A DNA stretch of 64,000 nt from Gnetum montanum (Eukaryota; Streptophyta; Gnetopsida; Gnetales; Gnetaceae), in contig MNCI01003593.1 of NCBI GenBank assembly GCA_015680685.1, forward strand, positions 160,009-224,008. The letters run 5' to 3'. Position 1 is the first letter of the stretch, and each line of letters starts with the position of its first letter. Below, piece after piece: positions 58,965 through 64,000 of this stretch. The notes beneath the pieces were generated by a model that saw nothing but the letters and a program-made list of their open reading frames with translations, was not told where the DNA came from and did not search any database. The position numbers were made by a program, and so were the translations under genes.

Positions 58965-59725
58965 CTACCTAAAATAGTTGACCACATTTTATTAGGTAGT
59001 ATTTTGGAAATAACTTCAAATGACATCATCCTGATGAATATATCAAAAGATGAGTCCAAGTATAGATAGTGCGATATGTATTTATTTTTATTAAAATATT
59101 GTTATTAAAGAAAAGTTACAAGCCATAGTGGTTGCCCTAAAGTGTCACACCATAAGGTTACTTCAACAACAACTCTAGGTGACATCATCAAGATAAATAT
59201 TTCAAAAGATACACTAACCATAAAAGCTATTTTGTTAAAACGCATGTATTCTTTACTATTAAGGTATTTTAAAAAAAATAAAGTTGAAAGCAATTGGTAA
59301 TTACCACCCTAAAGTATCATACCATAAGGCTACTTTTGCAACAACTCTTGCCAACATCATTTAGATGAATATTTTAAGAGATAAGCCTAGGTATAAGAGC
59401 TACTTTGTTGAAACCCTATGTATTCCTTATTATTAATGTATTTTTTAAAAAAAGTTAAAAGAAATAGGTAATTGCTGGCCTAAAGTATCCCACTCTAAGG
59501 CTACTTATGCAACAACTCTAGACAACATCATCTAGATGAATATTTCAAAATATAAACCTAGATATTAAAGGTGCTTTTTCAAACTACATGTATTCTTTAT
59601 TTTTAAGGTATTTTTCTAAAAGAAAATTGAAAGTAATAAGTAGGTGCCACTCTAAAGTGTGATGCCAAGGCTACTTCAAGCTACTCTCTAGGTATTCTAC
59701 CACAAAGGCTACTTCAACCTAATGA
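58965..59725. repeat. Tandem array, about 170-bp period, four to five units
   Basis: ACATCATCxAGATGAATAT blocks start at about 59023, 59182, 59354 and 59524, and CCTAAAGTxTCxxACxxTAA - GGCTACTT blocks at about 59138, 59311, 59480 and 59651. Units also share GTATTCTTTATTxTTAAGGT. The first and last units are partial. Not related by eye to the 180-bp array. Confidence 0.85.
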
Positions 59726-60229
59726 GCAAGTATATCATCATGCAAGATACTTCCATCCATTAAAAAAGTTTCTCACCCAAGATTATTGATAGGGCAATGG
59801 GGCCTATAGAGGCCAAAGGGAATGTTATAGCTTTTGGGCAACAAAAATGGTATTAACCATATTAAATGGTATCAACACTTTTGATAAATTCCAAGTGGTG
59901 TGGCTCATGCTTAAAATTCAAACATAAACAACTTTGGATTGGAGCTCATGGACATGCTCAAATCTCAAGTTTGATAGGATGATGAGATTGACAATCTAAA
60001 GGCAAAGTCAAGGACTAGGTACCAACCATATTAACAACTCCAATCCACCATACTTAGCCGGAAAGTCTTACCACAAAGTTATTTTATTGTAAAAGTTTCA
60101 CCACAAAGCTATTTTATTGCAAATGTTGAAAGCTATATTGTATTGCAAATCTTCAATGATAGTGTGTGTGAAACAATTTCTCCATGACAAGGCTAACAAC
60201 AAAGTACTCCATGGCAAATCTTGATTGAT
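59726..60229. other. Non-coding DNA with a short duplication
   Basis: No gene seen. ACCACAAAGTTATTTTATTG and ACCACAAAGCTATTTTATTG form a direct duplication of about 32 bp at 60070-60125. The minus-strand frame 60098-60421 overlaps this and the next repeat. Confidence 0.5.
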
Positions 60230-60425
60230 ATGAAACATCGCACAAAACTTCTGTGCCAATGGTGCTGATTTAACAAAAACGTGCCAAAGACATTTACATT
60301 TCCTGGCTGCGCGTTCATGTCCCATGCGAGGACCCATGCTTTTCTTCAAACACGCTGACGCCAATGCCATAAACAGTGATGCACAGACCCTCTGCTTCAA
60401 TGTAATCTTTAGACGTGACACCCTT
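60230..60425. repeat. Dispersed repeat, left copy
   Basis: CCAATGGTGCTGATTTAAC - AAAAACGTGCCA, TGCGAGGA and TTTAGACGTGAC are shared with 62895-63110. CpG-rich compared with DNA to the left. Short frames on both strands are open in each copy, but I recognise no protein. Confidence 0.6.
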
Positions 60426-61220
60426 CACTCTTGATTCACACAGCAAATGTCCGGGACCACCATGAAGCAATTAGAGGAAGATGCTCCTATTTTTAAACAA
60501 GGGAAAGTAGCAATCACGTGTCTTCACTATCTCTGGAGTGAAACATGTTAATAGATACTTTTTAAGAAGACAACCAATTTGTAAATTTTGCATACATACA
60601 GTAATGTAAGAAGAAGAGCATATTTCTTGGAATTATCCTTACTTTTTACTATATGCTCTTAAACTTAAATATGGTATTCAGCATGCAACTTTATTGCCCT
60701 TATTGAACTAGAAGTGTCAATTTAGATCATTTTCTTAATAAATATCTAAGAACCATCATCATCTCAAAGCCTTCTTAAAAAGAGACAAATAAAGAAACCT
60801 TTATTGCCGGTCCTATGGCCTCAGATATTCTACCAAAACTCGGTTTGTCAATGCAGTGAACGACCCGTTCCTGTTTGACAATACCATGTTACAGTGTTAC
60901 CGAGCAAAAGCATGTGACCAATGGTTATATTTTCATGTTCACGATAAATAATTGGCAACTCGGAACGTTTAAAAATCGGAAAAATCATACCTAAAATCAT
61001 TGATTTTTTTCTAAAAATACAGTTTTTAATAAAAGTCATTCTGATTGGATTGGCAAAAATTCGAATTTGATAACTGATCATTCAACCGGGCATCATTACG
61101 AAATTGAAAAACTATGCTTTGGATAAAAATTGAGCCATAAGCGTTCTTTAGAGCTGGAGCAAAGGTGGGGAACTGGCACAGCTACTCTGAGTACTGCTCC
61201 GTGCTGTTGAAATGAACCGT
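60426..61220. other. Low-copy-looking intergenic DNA
   Basis: Contains CpG dinucleotides and no recognised transposon sequence. The minus-strand frame 60848-61081 has no recognisable domain. Confidence 0.35.
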
Positions 61221-61225
61221 ACCTT

Positions 61226-61380
61226 TATAAAGGGAGGAGAATTTTAAAAATTCACGTTACCAATTTAGCAACACTATTGAAAAAATGCGTCGTTATGCAG
61301 GTAAATCAACGCTTAGTTTAACTTCACAGTTCTGGGTAATTTGGCATATAACAGGGAAGGCGTATGTGAGCGGTCACTAA
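61226..61380 (+). promoter_or_regulatory. Possible promoter with 31-codon ORF
   Basis: TATAAAGG at 61226-61233 is followed 52 bp later by a short ORF, ATG 61285 to TAA 61380 ('MRRYAGKSTLSL...'), which contains a GCAG/GTAAAT donor-like site. Nothing identifies a product. It could be a 5' exon or chance. Confidence 0.2.
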
Positions 61381-61948
61381 AATTGTTTTCATTTGTTTTG
61401 TCGAGTCAGAGCGCATATAGTTACAGGGAAAAGTAAAAGAAACAGCATGTTTATGTTTTACCTTCTTGTCTGGTAAAGTTAGTTTCAGTGGTTCCAAACT
61501 GATAAAGTTGGTTTTAGGGGTTCTAAATTGGTTCAGTACAGTTAAACAAGTCGGTTAAGTCATGCAACTAAGTTTCACCATGAATTGCAATTATCCACCC
61601 AACACCTTTGCTTAGCAATAAAATTTATTGGGCTCTACATTTATTTGATGATCTATTTCATTCTCTCCTTACACTGACTGTTTGTATACTCACTACATGA
61701 GTAGACATGACATCCTAATAACAAGCATATATCAATACAGAAAATATACCATACACGATTACATGTGGATTCGATTTTAAAGCGGTTTACTTGTCAAGGT
61801 GAGATTAACAGCAGACTTTCATATATGGTGGCTACATGTTTAAGGATGGTAGAGTTACCAGGCTTATTTAGCACCATCTTCAAGTAAGGCAGAGTTACAG
61901 GGCTTAATATTTGTGCTCACTGGTAAGTGGTAACAGAGCATGTGACGA
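61381..61948. other. 3' flank of the terpene synthase remnant
   Basis: No coding sequence. On the minus strand it lies downstream of the terpene synthase stop at 61949 and may be former 3' untranslated sequence. Confidence 0.35.
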
Positions 61949-62292
61949 TCACATGGTACCTCTTCGAATAAGACAACGCATCTGATTCATGACATGCTCA
62001 TTTGAGAAGGTCAAGCCATCTGTGTCGGAGGAAAAGAAATTAAATCCCCTTTGCTTCTTGTACCAGCCGTCTGCAATTGGAATCGTCGTTATTCTTGTCC
62101 ACTGAAGATTGGACTAAAGAAAGATATTGCATGGTTATCTCCCTCATGAATTCTCTTGCCATAAGTTTCAGCTGCTTCAAAGCATCTTCGGTCCCACACT
62201 TATTGTCCTGTGACAAGTACAGGCCATACGCCTATGGTCTGCCCACCATTCTTCAAATATTCCTCCAGGGAAGGTACAAAACCCTTAGAATT
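61949..62292 (-). pseudogene. Terpene synthase C-terminal fragment (class I domain)
   Basis: Minus strand. 'GFVPSLEEYLKNGGQTIG' (62286-62233) matches the P-(S/T)-x-E-E-Y-x-x-N helix of plant terpene synthases. Directly after it, in another frame, comes 'LYLSQDNKCGTEDALKQL' (family T-E-E-D-A), then 'MAREFMREITMQYLSL', 'CRRLVQEAKG' and, after one extra G in a G4 run near 62045, 'FNFFSSDTDGLTFSNEHV' (family F-Y...D-G-F-T-x-S) with a stop at 61949-61951. The segment that should hold the NSE/DTE metal-binding motif and an intron is missing between the first two blocks, so this is a broken gene. The DGxTFSN end suggests a kaurene-synthase-like or other diterpene type, which is inference. Confidence 0.75.
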
Positions 62293-62416
62293 TCACACTT
62301 CTTCCCGTTGATAACATTTGGAGAGTTCCTGCCGCTGAACACGGTTTTGACAGCCTGCTTAAATAAAGTTCTCTGATTTCATTTTGACAGCTTTAAATGT
62401 CGTTTACATTCCTTAC

Positions 62417-62512
62417 CCTTTGGCGGACGTACATTTCGATGTTGCATTGCTCTTTCTCGCTGCAATTGTGACCCAGTTCAGAAACGGTGTCTGTAACGAA
62501 TTGCTTGAATTT
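62417..62512 (-). other. Candidate upstream exon with splice donor
   Basis: On the minus strand an open stretch ('KQFVTDTVSELGHNCSEKEQ') ends in AAAGG/GTAAGG, a good donor. It lies 125 bp upstream of the terpene synthase blocks in the same direction. I cannot match it to a terpene synthase region, so the link is only by position. Confidence 0.3.
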
Positions 62513-62620
62513 TCACATGGGACCGTGAAGTAGAGGAGTCGTTGAAAGTCCAAATCTCCAAATCAAATCAAATTAATCTTTTTTAGTTTTTTTATCACAT
62601 TTGATCTTAAGAACCGAATA

Positions 62621-62799
62621 TAGCCCCATGTGAGAGCGATGGAATTTTTGTTTTTGGTTTTAAAAAAAAAAAAATCGTGTTAGAAGTTCACCTTTCCATG
62701 GTGCAAATGTAGCCCCATGTGAGAGATGGAATTTTTGTTTTTGATTTTGAAAAAAAAAATAAAAAATTGCGTTAGAAGTTCACCTTTCCATGATGCGGT
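62621..62799 (+). repeat. Tandem duplication, 89-bp unit
   Basis: TAGCCCCATGTGAGAG starts at 62621 and 62710. Both units contain ATGGAATTTTTGTTTTTG, an A-run and GTTAGAAGTTCACCTTTCCA. Highly similar, so recent. It lies upstream of the terpene synthase remnant. Confidence 0.95.
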
Positions 62800-62894
62800 T
62801 GAGCATAGGTATTTCCAGTGGGGTTGCGTACGTGTCTTAAATATCATCCAAGAGGTATACCATTTTGACTGCTTTGGTTATTGCAACCCTAACA

Positions 62895-63110
62895 CCGAGA
62901 ATACGTGCAAAAATCTTGCACCAATGCTGCTGATTTTACGAGAAACGTGCCACATATTTTGCGATGTTTAGACGTGACAAAATTTGGAATGGCAAAAACA
63001 AAACGACAGCCGAGTGAACAGGGAAAAACATCTATAAATCCATTTGTACATCTCAGGACCATGTTTATGTGTCCTGGGTCCCATCCCTGCCTGCGAGGAG
63101 ACATGTTTAA
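62895..63110. repeat. Dispersed repeat, right copy
   Basis: CCAATGCTGCTGATTTTACG - AGAAACGTGCCA, TTTAGACGTGAC and CTGCGAGGAGACATG are shared with 60230-60425 in the same orientation, with indels. Short frames on both strands are shadows or chance. Confidence 0.6.
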
Positions 63111-64000
63111 ATAATACCAAAAATATTTTAGGTGTGAACCAACTTACATATAACAGTGATACGCAATTGCAATAATAAATTTAAGGTTGAGTGTCCTATG
63201 AAGACTAGAATATTGAGGTGTGGCGTGGTAGCTTGCAGTTCAGCGGTCACTAACAGGACCAAACTGCCATTGTTGATACTGAAAATCAATGAGAGTGGCT
63301 CCACATCGGTTATGCTGGTTTGATTTCAGCATGTTCTTCTAATTAGCCTTAAATTAAATGAAATAAAATCAAGTCATTATCAGGCCTGACGCACATGATC
63401 TTAGAGCACTCCTTGCTTTACTGCGCTGAGTTACAATTATTTTGTTTACATGATATTTTGGAAGTGTCATGATATATTTTGTACCCATATTTTACTCATG
63501 ATTTTTTTACTTAAGAAAAATTTAAACTAAAACGTTTTCTTTTCAAGGACATAGACACTTAGGATCTGTCTTTTATAGGTAAGCATTTGGATAGAAGAAT
63601 TATACAGTATGAGGAGCAAACACTTCATCAATAAAGCTGAAAAGATTCCATGCTAATATTTCAATAAGGTCAATTAACTTGTTAGGAACAATTTATCATA
63701 TGTGACAACTTTTCTCTAGAATAGGATATTTTGGGAATACGTGCTCTTTGATTACATAAAAACCACAAAGCTTAAAAACAAAAAACCAAGCCCAAAGGTT
63801 ACAAAGTGGCCCTTCAGTCATTTATAACCAAAAAGAAAAGATAGAAAATAAATAAAGGCAAATCGCACCCCACCCCAAGATAATTGCTAATAAAAGAAAA
63901 TCAAATAGAACTTATTATTGTTTCCAAAGCCTATCATGTGACATTGAAGTTGAATTATGTTGGCAATATAGCACTTCATACCATAATTAAACTTAATATA
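63111..64000. other. Right edge without recognised features
   Basis: No ORF of note, and A-rich from 63760. A minus-strand open stretch near 63140-63320 has no recognisable domain. GCGGTCACTAA at 63243 also occurs at 61368. Confidence 0.35.

Noticed and set aside
60098-60421. 107-residue minus-strand ORF
   Set aside because: It lies in a dispersed repeat. A similar short frame in the second copy (62889-63104) follows from the shared DNA, and no protein family is recognised.
62077-62376. 99-residue plus-strand ORF
   Set aside because: Shadow of the minus-strand terpene synthase remnant, which has clear family blocks.
63140-63320. Open minus-strand stretch as an upstream terpene synthase exon
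   Set aside because: The translated sequence shows no terpene synthase block.

Overview
The window looks like repeat-rich nuclear DNA of a seed plant, most likely a gymnosperm with a very large genome. That is inference. It rests on plant-type Tat-like Ty3/gypsy and Ty1/copia elements, heavy decay, very little intact coding sequence, and a terpene synthase remnant near the right end. I find no intact host gene, tRNA, rRNA or CRISPR. Long stretches of CpG-poor sequence (1 to about 60.2 kb) give way to a more CpG-bearing, gene-like stretch (about 60.2-63.4 kb).

Layout. (1) 1-18.15 kb: a giant decayed Tat-like element on the minus strand (copy 1). From its 5' end at high coordinates it has an LTR with TATA box, primer-binding site, gag-protease, a 30-35 bp minisatellite, an ORF on the opposite strand, a U3-like spacer, a minisatellite remnant, pol (RT, RNase H, second RNase H, integrase) and a minisatellite. 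Another element's LTR and a sequence gap obscure its 3' end. (2) 18.19-39.86 kb: a second copy of the same family on the plus strand (copy 2), with both LTRs and the same module order. It is interrupted by two solo LTRs of a different family. A roughly 180-bp tandem array occupies its U3-like spacer. (3) 39.86-45.19 kb: the 3' part of a family-B element (sense ORF ending in coiled coil, then a 3' LTR). (4) 45.2-48.03 kb: scrambled Ty1/copia pieces, one of them inverted. (5) 48.03-57.94 kb: a complete LTR-to-LTR family-B element (gag, no recognisable pol in the sequenced part, coiled-coil ORF) inserted in the copia LTR. (6) 58.1-60.1 kb: AT-rich DNA with a roughly 170-bp tandem array. (7) 60.2-63.4 kb: CpG-bearing DNA with a terpene synthase pseudogene fragment, a duplicated segment and a short tandem duplication; the rest is featureless. 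Sequence gaps lie at 545-1369, 30094-30226 and 50554-51132.

How the parts relate. In both family-A copies gag-protease and the opposite-strand ORF (aORF) converge on a minisatellite. The aORF and pol diverge from a U3-like spacer. The two aORFs share a start, many blocks of protein similarity and candidate introns at matching positions. In families A and B the LTR U3 and an internal region share element-specific short inverted repeats, which suggests a second internal promoter or protein-binding region. This is the most unusual feature of the window, but it is read by eye and needs alignment to confirm. All boundaries given as approximate were judged by eye.
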